DNA from: an uncultured Pseudomonadota bacterium
GTDB taxonomy: Bacteria; Pseudomonadota; Gammaproteobacteria; Steroidobacterales; Steroidobacteraceae
Assembly: GCA_903927005.1 (NCBI GenBank)
Contig: CAIYLH010000049.1
Span: 1-59,091, forward strand
Direction: 5' to 3'
DNA length: 59,091 nucleotides
Each line of letters begins with the position of its first letter. The first letter of the stretch is position 1. Below are positions 47,388-56,461 of the stretch, piece after piece. Both the position numbers and the translations under genes were made by a program. A model generated the notes under the pieces. That model saw only the letters and a program-made list of their open reading frames with translations. It did no database searches and was not told the origin of the DNA.

Positions 47388-48679
47388 GGCAGCAGCGCGG
47401 CAAGCGCCTCCAGCGTGGCCGGCACCTCGGTGACCTGCCGCGGCAGCTCCAGCAAGCGTGCCAGCGCCGGCGGCACCGGCAGGGTGCGGCCGATCAGCGG
47501 CTCGACGGTTTCTGGGAACTTGGCCGGATGCGCGGTCGACACCAGCACCCAGGGGCCTGCGGCGCGGCGTGCCGGCGCCAGCTGCGCATAGGCTTCGGCC
47601 GCGGTGGCGGTATGCGGGCACCAGACCTCGCCGAGAGCGACGTCATCGGTACGGATTCGTTGCCGGATCTGCTCGTCGCTGATGCTGACCGCGCTGACCG
47701 CAGCGGCCAGTTCCTGCCACTGCGGATGCAGGTAGCGCAGCCGCTCCATGTTGCTCGGATTGCCGACGTCCATGGCGGAGGCAAGGGTCGCGACGCTGGG
47801 CCGCGGCTGCCAGTCGCCGTTGGCAAGATAGTCAGGCACTGTGCGGTTTGCGTTGAAGGTCAGCAGCAGCTCGCCGATCGGCAGACCGACGCGCCGCGCC
47901 CAAACGCAGGCCAGCACGTTGCCCAGGTTGCCGCTGGGGATGATGAAGTTGACCTTCTTGCCGGTGCGCCTGAAACCTTCGAGGCTCGCATAGACGTAGT
48001 AGCAGGCCTGCGGCAGCAGCCTGCCGACGTTGATGCTGTTGGCCGACGATAGCTCGCGTTGCGCCGCCAACGCGGGATCCGCGAACGCCGCCTTCACGAG
48101 CCGCTGGCAGTCGTCAAAGGTGCCCGCGACCGACAGCGAGCGAACGTTGCCGCCCCAGCAGGTCAGCTGCAGCTCCTGCCGCGGCGAGACCAGCCCGCGC
48201 GGATAGAGCACGACGACCTCGATCCCCGGTCGGCCGTGGAACGCCGCGGCCACCGCGCCACCGGTGTCGCCCGAGGTCGCCACCAGAATCGTCAGCGTGC
48301 GCGTCGAACCACGCGTCAGCCGACCCATACAGGCGGCGAGGAAGCGCGCGCCGAAGTCCTTGAACGCGGACGTCGGACCATGGAACAACTCAAGTACCGA
48401 GGCGTCATCGACCGTCTTGAGCGGCACGATCGGGACGGGAAAGTTGAACGCTTCCGCGACGATCGCGTCGAGCTCCGGCGCGAGCGGGTCACCTTCGAAG
48501 AACGGCGCGAGGAAGCGCGGCGCCACCGCCGCGAGGCTCTCGCGGCCGTCGAAGTCCGCCACGGTCATGGCCGGGAAGCGCGCCGGCACATACAGGCCGC
48601 CGTCGGGCGCCAGACCGCGCTGCAGCGCCTGCGACAGCGTGGCGGTGAGCGACTTGTCGCGCGTGCTGTGAAATATCAT
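47384..48679 (-). CDS. thrC: Threonine synthase
   Basis: Converts O-phosphohomoserine to threonine with pyridoxal phosphate. The 431 residues have the PLP-lysine motif FHGPTSAFKDFGARFL near 100-115, the phosphate-binding ATSGDTGGAVAAAF near 140 and PSGNLGNVLACVWA near 250. This is the longer proteobacterial form, with GDPLAPELD and NSINVGRLLPQ. The start codon shares TAATG with the thrB stop, so translation is coupled within thrA-thrB-thrC. Confidence 0.96.
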   Translation of the reverse strand: MIFHSTRDKSLTATLSQALQRGLAPDGGLYVPARFPAMTVADFDGRESLAAVAPRFLAPFFEGDPLAPELDAIVAEAFNFPVPIVPLKTVDDASVLELFHGPTSAFKDFGARFLAACMGRLTRGSTRTLTILVATSGDTGGAVAAAFHGRPGIEVVVLYPRGLVSPRQELQLTCWGGNVRSLSVAGTFDDCQRLVKAAFADPALAAQRELSSANSINVGRLLPQACYYVYASLEGFRRTGKKVNFIIPSGNLGNVLACVWARRVGLPIGELLLTFNANRTVPDYLANGDWQPRPSVATLASAMDVGNPSNMERLRYLHPQWQELAAAVSAVSISDEQIRQRIRTDDVALGEVWCPHTATAAEAYAQLAPARRAAGPWVLVSTAHPAKFPETVEPLIGRTLPVPPALARLLELPRQVTEVPATLEALAALLP

Positions 48680-49608
48680 TAGTCGATCACCCGGGCCCCG
48701 GTGGCCTCTATCGAGGAAATCCAGCTGTCACAGGCCAGGCCATTCGCACCGAACGCCGCGATCATCGCCGCCTGGATCTTCTCCGCCGCCGGCGTCTCGC
48801 ACCAGCAGAACACGGTCGGGCCCGCACCGGAGATCGAGCAGCCGAGCGCGCCGTTGGACATCGCGGCGTGCTTGACGTCCCTGAAGCCGGGAATGAGCGC
48901 CTGACGCTGCGGCTCGATGATCACATCCTCGAAGGCGTCGCGGATCATGTCGAGGTCATTGGTATAGCAGGCCGAGATAAAGCCGGCGAGGTTCGCGCAC
49001 TGCCAGACCAGGTCCGACAGCTTCACGGTGCTCGACAGGATGCCGCGCGCTTCCTTGGTCGACAGATACATGTGGGGATGTACCAGCACGCAGCGGATGC
49101 CGGGCGGGACCGGAATCTGCTTGGTGCGGGGGTGGTCGACACCGACCGTCAGCACCAGCCCACCGAACAACGACGGCGCGATGTTGTCGACGTGCACGGA
49201 GCCGGAGGCGACCGCCTCCCCCTTCATCGCGAACTTCAGCAACTCAAGCTTGCTCAGCGGAATTTCAAGCAGCGCGTTGCCGGCTACCACTGCAGCGACC
49301 GCGGAGGCCGCGGAGCCGCCCAGGCCTGAGCCGAGCGGAATCCCCTTCTCGATCGTCATCTCGAAACCGAAATCAAGGTTGTGCGCTTCGGCGAGGCTCT
49401 TCAGTGCCTGGCCTGCTGTGTTGCGGGACGCTTCCAGTGGCAGTTCCGTGGCGACCCCGGTGATGGCGCGGATACGCACGCCGCGCTCGACCGTGCGCTC
49501 GACGCGGACGCGGTCACCGATCGCCTCGACCGTGTGGCCGAGGATGTCGAAACCGATGCCGACGTTGCCGACGCTGGCAGGCGCGAAGGCGGTGGCGCTA
49601 TTACGCAA
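48679..49608 (-). CDS. thrB: Homoserine kinase
   Basis: Phosphorylates homoserine in threonine synthesis; a GHMP-family kinase of 309 residues. FAPASVGNVGIGFDILG lies near the start, the ATP loop PLGSGLGGSAASAVAAV near 90-106, and the C-terminal GCSISGAGPTVF near 258. The start is TTG 49608, with GAGGTGA a few bases upstream; the family's conserved N-terminus begins right there and no ATG is closer. It lies 20 bases after the thrA stop. Confidence 0.95.
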   Translation of the reverse strand: MRNSATAFAPASVGNVGIGFDILGHTVEAIGDRVRVERTVERGVRIRAITGVATELPLEASRNTAGQALKSLAEAHNLDFGFEMTIEKGIPLGSGLGGSAASAVAAVVAGNALLEIPLSKLELLKFAMKGEAVASGSVHVDNIAPSLFGGLVLTVGVDHPRTKQIPVPPGIRCVLVHPHMYLSTKEARGILSSTVKLSDLVWQCANLAGFISACYTNDLDMIRDAFEDVIIEPQRQALIPGFRDVKHAAMSNGALGCSISGAGPTVFCWCETPAAEKIQAAMIAAFGANGLACDSWISSIEATGARVID

Positions 49609-49628
49609 GAGTCACCTCGATGGTTCGT

Positions 49629-52139
49629 TCAGATATTGGCGCCGAGATAGGCGCACAGTCGCAGCAGGTCACCGAACACGCCGCCGGCAGTCACCTCGGG
49701 GCCTGCCCCGGGACCCTGCACGATCAGCGGATTGTCGCAGTAGCGCAGGGTCTCGAAGCGCACGACGTTGTCGGTCAGCGCGATGTTTGCGAACGGGTGG
49801 CGACGATCGAGCCGCACCAGGCCCACGGTCGCAGTGCCGTTACGGGCATCGAGTCGGCCGACGTAGCGCAGCACTTGACCTGCGGCTGTCGCCTCCAGAT
49901 AGCGCGCCCGCATGCGCTCGTCGAACTCCGGCAGTCGCGCCAGGAACTCGTCGGCCTTGCACAATGCCAGCTCGGACGGCACGAGGCTTTCGACCGTGAC
50001 GTCGGACATCTCCAGCTTCAGACCGATCTCGCGTCCGAGGATGATCAGCTTGCGCGCGACGTCGGTGCCCGACAGGTCGTCACGCGGGTCGGGCTCGGTG
50101 TAGCCCTTCTGCTTGGCGGTGCGCACGATCGAGGAGAACGGCTCGCTGCCGTCATAGACGTTGAACAGGTAGGCGAGCGTGCCGGAGAAGATGCCCTCTA
50201 CCGAACGCACTTCGTCGCCGGTCTCGCGCAGGTCGCGCAGCGTCTGGATGACGGGAAGTCCCGCACCGACGGTCGCCTCGTACAGATAATGCGTGCCAGC
50301 GGCGCGACGCGCGTCAGTGAGCGACTCGTAGTACGCCAACGGACCGCTGTTGGCCTTCTTGTTGGGCGTGACGACGTGTATGCCGGCCGCCAGCCACTCG
50401 TGGTAGTGGCTGGCAACCTCGGCGCTGGCAGAGCAGTCGATGATCACCGCATGCGGCAGGTGTTCGGCGTGGATATGGCGGGCAAACGCCGCCAGGTCCG
50501 TGGGCTTGCGCAACGCGCCCGGCGCCTCGTGCCATTGGCGTGGGTCGATCTCGCCATCGGCGAGCAGCATCTCGCCGGAGCGCAGGATGCCGCGTACGCG
50601 CAGGTCGAGGTGAACGGTGTCGCGCAGTCGCTCGAACTGGGTTGCCAGCTGCCCGAGCAGTGCACCCCCCACCAGCCCCGGGCCGATCAGGCCTATCGAA
50701 ACCGTATGCGGCGACAGATAAAAGCCCGCGTGCACGGCGCGTAGCGCCCGCGTCGAGTGGCGGGCCTCGATGACTACCGAGATGTTGCGCTCGGAGGCGC
50801 CCTGCGCGATCGCGCGCACGTTCACCGCCGCATCAGCGAGCGTGCTGAAAACCTTGGCGGCGACGCCGTGGCTGCCGGCCATGCCGTCGCCGACAACGGC
50901 CAGAATCGCGCAGTCGCGGCTCACCTCGACGCGCTGGATCTGCGCCTCGCGCAGTTCCAGATCGAAGGCACGCCGCACGACGTCGTAGGCCGCAACCGCT
51001 TCGGCGTCGGGGACGGCGCAGCAGATCGAGTGCTCGGAGGAGCCCTGCGAGATCAGGATCACCGAGATGCCCGCTTCCTGCAGCGCGCCGAACAGGCGCT
51101 GTGCAGTGCCGGGCACGCCGATCATGCCGGCACCTTCGAGGTTGACCAGCGCGACCGCATCAATCGTCGTGATGCCCTTGACCTTCAGCGCCGAGGTCGG
51201 GCGGGCGCAGATCAGCGTCCCCGGTCGATCCGCGGCAAAGGTGTTCTTGATCAGGATCGGGATCTCGCGCGCGACGGCCGGTGCCATCGTCTGCGGATGG
51301 ATGACCTTGGCACCGAAGTACGCCAGCTCCATCGCCTCGTTGTACGACAGCGAATCGATCACCTTGGCGTCCGGCACGCGACGCGGATCGGCCGACAGCA
51401 CGCCGTCGACGTCAGTCCAGATGACGATCTCGCGTGCGTCGAGCAGCGCGCCGAAGATCGACGCCGAGAAGTCGCTACCGTTACGGCCCAGGGTCGTCTG
51501 AATGCCACGCTTGTCGGCGGCGATGAAGCCGGTGATGACCAGCGTGCCGTTGAAATCGGCCGGCACGACGCGGCCGATGGCAGCCTCGGATTCGGGCCAC
51601 TGCACCGCAGGACCGAGCGGCCCCCACTCCACCACGACCACTTCGCGGGCATCGATCCACTGCACGGGAGCTGCGCTCCTGGCCCGTTCCTGCAACAGCG
51701 TCGCGAACAGGCGGGTCGACCAGATCTCGCCATAGCCGGAGACCAGGTCGCGGATGTTCTGGGCGGCCGAACGCAGCAGGTTGACGGCCTGCAGGATGCC
51801 GCCGATGTCGCGGCAGTCGGCGCTGAGCAGTTCGATATAGCGCGCCGCGCCGGCCGGGGACAGCAGGGTATGCGCGAGGTCCACGTGGCGAGCCTCCAGC
51901 GCGAGCAGCTTGCCGGCCGCCTCCGGGCTGCGCTCCTCCGCGAGGGTCACGAGGGCGAGCAGCCCATCGGTGACGCCCTTGCAGGCCGACAGCACGACCG
52001 CCACACGCGCCACCGGCGTGCTCTCGATGATGCTGGCGACACGCGAAATGCACTCGGCGTCAGCGACCGACGAGCCACCAAATTTGTGGACAACCCAGCC
52101 GTCGCGGGAGGTCTTTGCCGTGCTCGTCTTGCCAACCAT
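49629..52139 (-). CDS. thrA: Bifunctional aspartokinase/homoserine dehydrogenase
   Basis: Catalyses the first and third steps from aspartate to homoserine. The 836 residues have an N-terminal aspartokinase (VVHKFGGSSVADA near 16-28, then FSASIFGALLDAREIVIWTD near 230), two ACT regions (GMIGVPGTAQRLFGAL near 330 and VGDGMAGSHGVAAKVF near 415) that should sense threonine, and a C-terminal dehydrogenase with the NAD(P) loop GLIGPGLVGGALL near 480. It is similar in length to E. coli ThrA. It heads the thrABC unit. I could not find a thrL-type attenuator peptide in the 86 bp upstream. Confidence 0.96.
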   Translation of the reverse strand: MVGKTSTAKTSRDGWVVHKFGGSSVADAECISRVASIIESTPVARVAVVLSACKGVTDGLLALVTLAEERSPEAAGKLLALEARHVDLAHTLLSPAGAARYIELLSADCRDIGGILQAVNLLRSAAQNIRDLVSGYGEIWSTRLFATLLQERARSAAPVQWIDAREVVVVEWGPLGPAVQWPESEAAIGRVVPADFNGTLVITGFIAADKRGIQTTLGRNGSDFSASIFGALLDAREIVIWTDVDGVLSADPRRVPDAKVIDSLSYNEAMELAYFGAKVIHPQTMAPAVAREIPILIKNTFAADRPGTLICARPTSALKVKGITTIDAVALVNLEGAGMIGVPGTAQRLFGALQEAGISVILISQGSSEHSICCAVPDAEAVAAYDVVRRAFDLELREAQIQRVEVSRDCAILAVVGDGMAGSHGVAAKVFSTLADAAVNVRAIAQGASERNISVVIEARHSTRALRAVHAGFYLSPHTVSIGLIGPGLVGGALLGQLATQFERLRDTVHLDLRVRGILRSGEMLLADGEIDPRQWHEAPGALRKPTDLAAFARHIHAEHLPHAVIIDCSASAEVASHYHEWLAAGIHVVTPNKKANSGPLAYYESLTDARRAAGTHYLYEATVGAGLPVIQTLRDLRETGDEVRSVEGIFSGTLAYLFNVYDGSEPFSSIVRTAKQKGYTEPDPRDDLSGTDVARKLIILGREIGLKLEMSDVTVESLVPSELALCKADEFLARLPEFDERMRARYLEATAAGQVLRYVGRLDARNGTATVGLVRLDRRHPFANIALTDNVVRFETLRYCDNPLIVQGPGAGPEVTAGGVFGDLLRLCAYLGANI

Positions 52140-52171
52140 GAATCCATCGCCTCTGTTTGTGTGCGGCGCAC

Positions 52172-52201
52172 AATCTACTGGCGCCTGCCCGTCGGGGGCA
52201 A
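52172..52201 (-). promoter_or_regulatory. Weak candidate promoter of the threonine operon
   Basis: On the minus strand TTGCCC (52196-52201) and TAGATT (52172-52177) are 18 bases apart, ending about 33 bases before thrA. It lies in the only gap upstream of thrA, so some promoter must be near unless the unit is read from ygiQ. The match is moderate. Confidence 0.35.
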
Positions 52202-52225
52202 GCGCGCGAACGCATTGTGAAGTGT

Positions 52226-52402
52226 TTACCGCCGCGCGCGCCGGGCATGCCAGCCCGTCAGCAGCCGAACGGCCCCGGGGATGCGCGCCAGTCCGACCAG
52301 AAACCGCCCCAGCAGCCGGTCGCGCGGCCGCAACGCAAAGCGCGCCAGCAGCCCCGCATAGAGCTCCGGCCGGGGTTCGTGCAGGGGCGGCGGCTGCGTC
52401 AT
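52226..52402 (-). CDS. Small basic protein coupled to the YgiQ gene (58 aa)
   Basis: A frame of 58 codons starting at ATG 52402 in an ATGA overlap with the YgiQ stop. The product is basic and helical ([20 protein letters not shown], then [12 protein letters not shown]). I recognise no family. The overlap and lack of any other gene here favour a real short gene; it could also be chance in GC-rich DNA. Confidence 0.45.
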   Translation of the reverse strand: MTQPPPLHEPRPELYAGLLARFALRPRDRLLGRFLVGLARIPGAVRLLTGWHARRARR

Positions 52403-54588
52403 CGTTTGCGGCCCAGCGTCGGCCCCGGCGGCAAGCCGGTGTGCTGCGTCAGAATCCGCCCACCGGCAGGACGCGCCGCCCCGCGCCGCGCCCCGGTGAG
52501 CGGCGCCGCGAGCGCCGGCGCACCGCCGGTGCCGGCCGGCTGCCAGGCCGGAACGAGGTGCTGCTTGCCGCCACCGATCAGGTCGGCCCGTCCCATGCGC
52601 TTGAGCGCCTCGCGGATCACCGGCCAGTTGTTGGCGTCGTGATAACGCAGGAACGCCTTGTGCAGGCGGCGGGCCTTCATGCCCTTGGGCACGATGACCT
52701 CTTCGCTGTCGCGGCTGACCCGCCGCAGCGGATTCTTGCCCGAGTGCCACATCGCGGTCGCGGTCGCCATTGGCGAGGGCAGGAACGCCTGCACCTGGTC
52801 GGCGCGGAAGCCGTTCTGCTTGAGCCACACGGCGAGCTCCAGCATGTCCTCGTCGGTCGTGCCGGGATGGGCGGCGATGAAGTACGGAATGAGGTACTGC
52901 TCCTTACCCGCTTCCTTGCTGTAGCGGTCGAACAGTTCCTTGAAACGATGATAGCTGCCGACGCCCGGCTTCATCATCTTCGACAGCGGTCCCTCGGCGA
53001 TCGCCTCTGGCGCGATCTTCAGGTAGCCGCCGACGTGGTGCTGCGCCAGTTCCTTGACGTACTCGGGCGACTCGACCGCGAGGTCATAGCGCACGCCCGA
53101 GGCGACCAGCACCTTCTTGACGCCCGGCAGCTGACGGGCCCGGCGATACAGCTGGATCAGCGGCGCGTGATTGGTATCAAGGTTGGGGCAGATGCCGGGA
53201 TAGACGCACGAGGGCCGGCGACAGGCGGCCTCGATCGCGGTCGACTTGCAGTGCAGCCGATACATGTTGGCGGTCGGTCCACCGAGGTCCGAGATCACCC
53301 CGGTGAAGCCCGGCACCGTGTCGCGAACCTTCTCGATCTCACGGACGATCGAATCCTCCGAGCGACTCTGGATGATGCGACCTTCGTGCTCGGTGATAGA
53401 GCAGAAAGTACAGCCGCCGAAGCAGCCGCGCTGAATCGTCACCGAGAAACGAATCATCTTGTAGGCGGGGATGCTCGCCTCACCGTAGAACGGATGCGGC
53501 ACGCGCTGGTAGGGCAGCTCGTAGACCTGGTCCATTTCGCGCGTGGTCAGCGGGATCGGCGGCGCATTGAGCCAAACGTCCATATCGCCGTGACGCTGCA
53601 CGATCGCGCGCGCGTTGCCGGGGTTGGCCTCCGCATGCAGGATGCGGGAGGCATGCGCGTACAGCACCGGATCATCGCGGACCGCTTCGTAGGACGGCAT
53701 GCGGATCACCGAACGGAACCGGTCGCCACCCTTCACGTGGCGCGTGAAGCGCACCACCGAGACACCGGGCTCCGGGACGCTTGCCGCCGCACTCGCGTCG
53801 GAGGTCGCGCGGATTTCAGACTCCATCGCGTACGGGTCGGGCATCGGCGCCACCGGTCCTGGCGTATCGATCGAGGTCGAGTCGATCTCGATCCAGCCGG
53901 CGGGGATACCGCGGCGGGTGTAGGCCGTGCCACGAATGTCGTCGAGCGAGCCGATCGCTTCGCCCGCGGCAAGTCGGTGCGCGATTTCCACGATCGCCCG
54001 CTCGCCGTTGCCATAGACCAGCAGGTCGGCGCGCGAATCGAGCAGCACCGAGCGCCGTACCTTCTCGGACCAGTAGTCAAAGTGTGCGATGCGGCGCAGC
54101 GACGCTTCGATACCGCCGACCACCAGCGCGGCGTGCGGGAACGCCTCGCGTACGCGCTGCGAGTAGACGATGAGCGAGCGATCTGGCCGTCGGCCACCCT
54201 CGCCGTTGGGCGTATAGGCGTCATCGCTGCGGACCCGGCGGTCCGAGGTGTAGCGATTGACCATTGAATCCATATTGCCGGCGGTGACGCCGAAGAACAG
54301 ATTCGGCGCACCCAGGTCACCGAAGGGCTCGGTGCTGCGCCAGTCCGGCTGGGCGATGATGCCAACCCGGAAGCCCTGCGCCTCTAGCAGTCGACCGACG
54401 ATCGCCATGCCGAAGCTCGGGTGGTCGACGTAGGCGTCGCCGGTCACCACGATGATGTCGCACGAGTCCCAGCCCAGTTCGTCCATCTCGGCACGGGACA
54501 TGGGCAGGAACGGGGCGCTGCCGAAGCGTTGCGCCCAATACTTGCGGCGACCGAATAGCTCCGGTGCGATGGGGGGGGTTGCGGACAT
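52399..54588 (-). CDS. YgiQ-family radical SAM protein
   Basis: A large radical SAM protein of 729 residues. The cluster motif [10 protein letters not shown] (CxxxCxxC) lies near 383-392, in the usual YgiQ setting ([10 protein letters not shown]). The N-terminal DUF3362-type region opens with [20 protein letters not shown], a B12-binding-like fold, and the C-terminus carries the family's [18 protein letters not shown] and [18 protein letters not shown]. The reaction of YgiQ is unknown. A proline- and arginine-rich tail follows the conserved part. No partner gene suggests its substrate. Confidence 0.92.
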   Translation of the reverse strand: MSATPPIAPELFGRRKYWAQRFGSAPFLPMSRAEMDELGWDSCDIIVVTGDAYVDHPSFGMAIVGRLLEAQGFRVGIIAQPDWRSTEPFGDLGAPNLFFGVTAGNMDSMVNRYTSDRRVRSDDAYTPNGEGGRRPDRSLIVYSQRVREAFPHAALVVGGIEASLRRIAHFDYWSEKVRRSVLLDSRADLLVYGNGERAIVEIAHRLAAGEAIGSLDDIRGTAYTRRGIPAGWIEIDSTSIDTPGPVAPMPDPYAMESEIRATSDASAAASVPEPGVSVVRFTRHVKGGDRFRSVIRMPSYEAVRDDPVLYAHASRILHAEANPGNARAIVQRHGDMDVWLNAPPIPLTTREMDQVYELPYQRVPHPFYGEASIPAYKMIRFSVTIQRGCFGGCTFCSITEHEGRIIQSRSEDSIVREIEKVRDTVPGFTGVISDLGGPTANMYRLHCKSTAIEAACRRPSCVYPGICPNLDTNHAPLIQLYRRARQLPGVKKVLVASGVRYDLAVESPEYVKELAQHHVGGYLKIAPEAIAEGPLSKMMKPGVGSYHRFKELFDRYSKEAGKEQYLIPYFIAAHPGTTDEDMLELAVWLKQNGFRADQVQAFLPSPMATATAMWHSGKNPLRRVSRDSEEVIVPKGMKARRLHKAFLRYHDANNWPVIREALKRMGRADLIGGGKQHLVPAWQPAGTGGAPALAAPLTGARRGAARPAGGRILTQHTGLPPGPTLGRKR

Positions 54589-54788
54589 GCTTAAATTGTC
54601 GCCGATCGCGACAAGCTCTGCTCGCCGCGCTGCCCGCCTGCGGGGTGCAGCCCGCAGAGCTTGCCAGTTGCTGCTACGGGCGGTGCCGGAGCGGCTGCCG
54701 CTGATCTGATGCTCATCTTGATATATAACCTGAGAAAAGACAAATAAGACGCTGTTTTTAAATAGCTTTAAATAGAGAATTTGGCAGC

Positions 54789-54838
54789 AAAAAAGGACGC
54801 CTCGGCCGACCCCGGCCTAAAGCTCAGGACCGGCATCC
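54789..54838 (-). terminator. Possible factor-independent terminator after the H1-like gene
   Basis: On the minus strand, downstream of the H1-like stop, GGATGCC and GGCGTCC can pair around an inner hairpin (GGCCG and CGGCC), followed directly by six T. The stem is long and branched, so strength is uncertain. It sits in an A/T-rich gap before the YgiQ gene. Confidence 0.4.
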
Positions 54839-54863
54839 CCCTGTCGCGGCCACCGGCAACCGT

Positions 54864-55433
54864 TTACAACCCTGCTTCGATCCGGGCGGCGGCCAGCACG
54901 AGCGCATGATCGGCGCGCACGCTCAAGGCCAGCTGCACCCGTTCCGCCGCGGTATCGAGCAGCTCGAGCAATGCCCCCAGCGGCGCCCGGTAACGCTCGG
55001 TGCAGGCGATCAGGAACGCCGCGGTATGCGCACCCTCCTCCGCGATCACGGCTTGGGCGAGCTCCTGACCACTACGGGTGAGCACGGCGAGCGCGGCACG
55101 ACGGATATCCCCACCGTCTGCAGACATCGCTGCATCCAGTTCCTGCATTTTCGCAACGTCTATAGGCGCGGCGCTGGCGAGGAAAGCGGCGTACGGGTCG
55201 GTCGTGTTGGAGCGCTTAGGGGTCTTGGCCGGCCGCACCGCCGCCAGCACGAGCGCAGGCACCGCGGCGCTCTTGCGGCCCCTGGCTGCCGCCACGGCGG
55301 CTGGCTTGCGCTTCTTGGCGGCCACGGCGGGCTTGAGTCGCTTGACGGCTTTGGTCGGCTTGGCGAGCTTGCTGGCCTTGGGGCTAGCGGCACGCGGGGG
55401 TGCCTTGCGAGCGGCAGTCTTGCGGGTGGCCAC
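54864..55433 (-). CDS. Histone H1-like protein with a helical C-terminal domain
   Basis: The first 75 residues are almost only Lys, Ala, Arg and Pro (RKTAARKAPPRAASPKASKL), like the tails of bacterial H1-like and AlgP-type DNA-binding proteins. Residues 80-189 form an acidic to neutral helical domain (AKMQELDAAMSADGGDIRRA, then LGALLELLDTAAERVQLAL) that I do not recognise. GTG 55433 has GAGGAGG about six bases upstream. DNA binding by the tail is likely from composition; the function of the second domain is open. It stands alone, with gaps on both sides. Confidence 0.75.
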   Translation of the reverse strand: MATRKTAARKAPPRAASPKASKLAKPTKAVKRLKPAVAAKKRKPAAVAAARGRKSAAVPALVLAAVRPAKTPKRSNTTDPYAAFLASAAPIDVAKMQELDAAMSADGGDIRRAALAVLTRSGQELAQAVIAEEGAHTAAFLIACTERYRAPLGALLELLDTAAERVQLALSVRADHALVLAAARIEAGL

Positions 55434-55607
55434 GGGTCCTCCTCGGACGTTTGGCAGCGGCCGTACACACGAGGTCCCGGCACCACGAGGGCGACGCGCG
55501 ACCCCACGGCGGCGGCACGCGGGAAATCAGGGTGGTTCAGTAGCGGCTCGGCGCGGGGGTGACTACGCGAGCGGGCGCAGTCTACCAGAGCGCTTATTGC
55601 GCAGGCG

Positions 55608-56297
55608 TTATCGCCCCGGTGCGTGCATCAGACTGAGGATTGCGACGAAATGGCAGCCGACGCCGGCGAGCACGAACAGGTGCCAGGCGGCGTGGGTGTA
55701 GCGCCGAGTCTTCCACAGGTAGAACGGGACGCCCGTGGTGTACGCAACACCACCCGCCATCATCCAGCCCAGTTGCGTGGCGCTGAGGCTGGCCGCAATC
55801 TGGCGAAAACCGACCACCACCAACCAGCCCATCGCCAGATACAGGAAGGCGGCGACCCCGCGCCGCCTCACCGCCCCAGACATGCGCAGCACAATGCCGG
55901 TTACCGCCATCAGCCAGACCACGGCGAACAGGCTCCAGCCCCACGGGCCGCGCAGTACCGAAATAGTGAACGGGGTGTAGGTCGCGGCAATCAGCAGGTA
56001 GATGGCCGAGTGATCAGCAGCACGCAAGCGTGCCTTGGCCGGCGCTGAGGCAACCCAATGGTAGAGCGTCGATGAGCCGAGCATCAGCATCGCACCGACG
56101 CCGAAGACCGAACCGCCCAACAGTCGCCAGCCGTCGCCGTGTTGGCAGGCGGCCAGCACCAGCCAGCACAGGCCCGCGGCACTGGCCAGGAAGCCAAGCG
56201 CATGGCTCGCGCTGTGCAGCCGCTCCTCCAGCGGCGTATAGCCGCCGGCAGAGCCTGCCGTCACGTTTTCCGACGCGGCGTTAGAAAGTTCGCGCAA
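55608..56297 (-). CDS. Hemolysin III family membrane protein
   Basis: An inner-membrane protein of 229 residues with seven predicted helices, of the Hly-III/PAQR group. The family residues are visible: Ser-Asp-like and His positions in RLHSASHALGFLASAAG near 28, ADHSAIYLLIAATYTPF near 95 and HAAWHLFVLAGVGCHF near 205, with the three histidines likely to bind zinc. The function in bacteria is uncertain; the name comes from a Bacillus cereus protein and does not imply a toxin. The 165 bp upstream towards the next gene hold nothing recognisable. Confidence 0.88.
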   Translation of the reverse strand: MRELSNAASENVTAGSAGGYTPLEERLHSASHALGFLASAAGLCWLVLAACQHGDGWRLLGGSVFGVGAMLMLGSSTLYHWVASAPAKARLRAADHSAIYLLIAATYTPFTISVLRGPWGWSLFAVVWLMAVTGIVLRMSGAVRRRGVAAFLYLAMGWLVVVGFRQIAASLSATQLGWMMAGGVAYTTGVPFYLWKTRRYTHAAWHLFVLAGVGCHFVAILSLMHAPGR

Positions 56298-56461
56298 CTA
56301 CCTGTCCCCAAGAAATCAGCCCCACCGAACCGACCTGACCCACTCAAGCCGTGCATCTCGACGAGGCGCCGCCATCATCGGTGCCAGCTTATACCGTCAC
56401 AAGCTAGCCCAAGCCGCGTCCGCTCCCGGCAATGAGGCGGTCCAACCGCAGCTGCGAGCAA

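Noticed and set aside
52140-52225. A thrL-type leader peptide and attenuator before thrA
   Set aside because: The 86-bp gap has no short frame rich in Thr and Ile codons and no terminator-antiterminator pair.
51910-54267. A 785-codon plus-strand frame opposite thrA and the YgiQ gene
   Set aside because: It spans two good genes and their gap on the other strand, with no domain.
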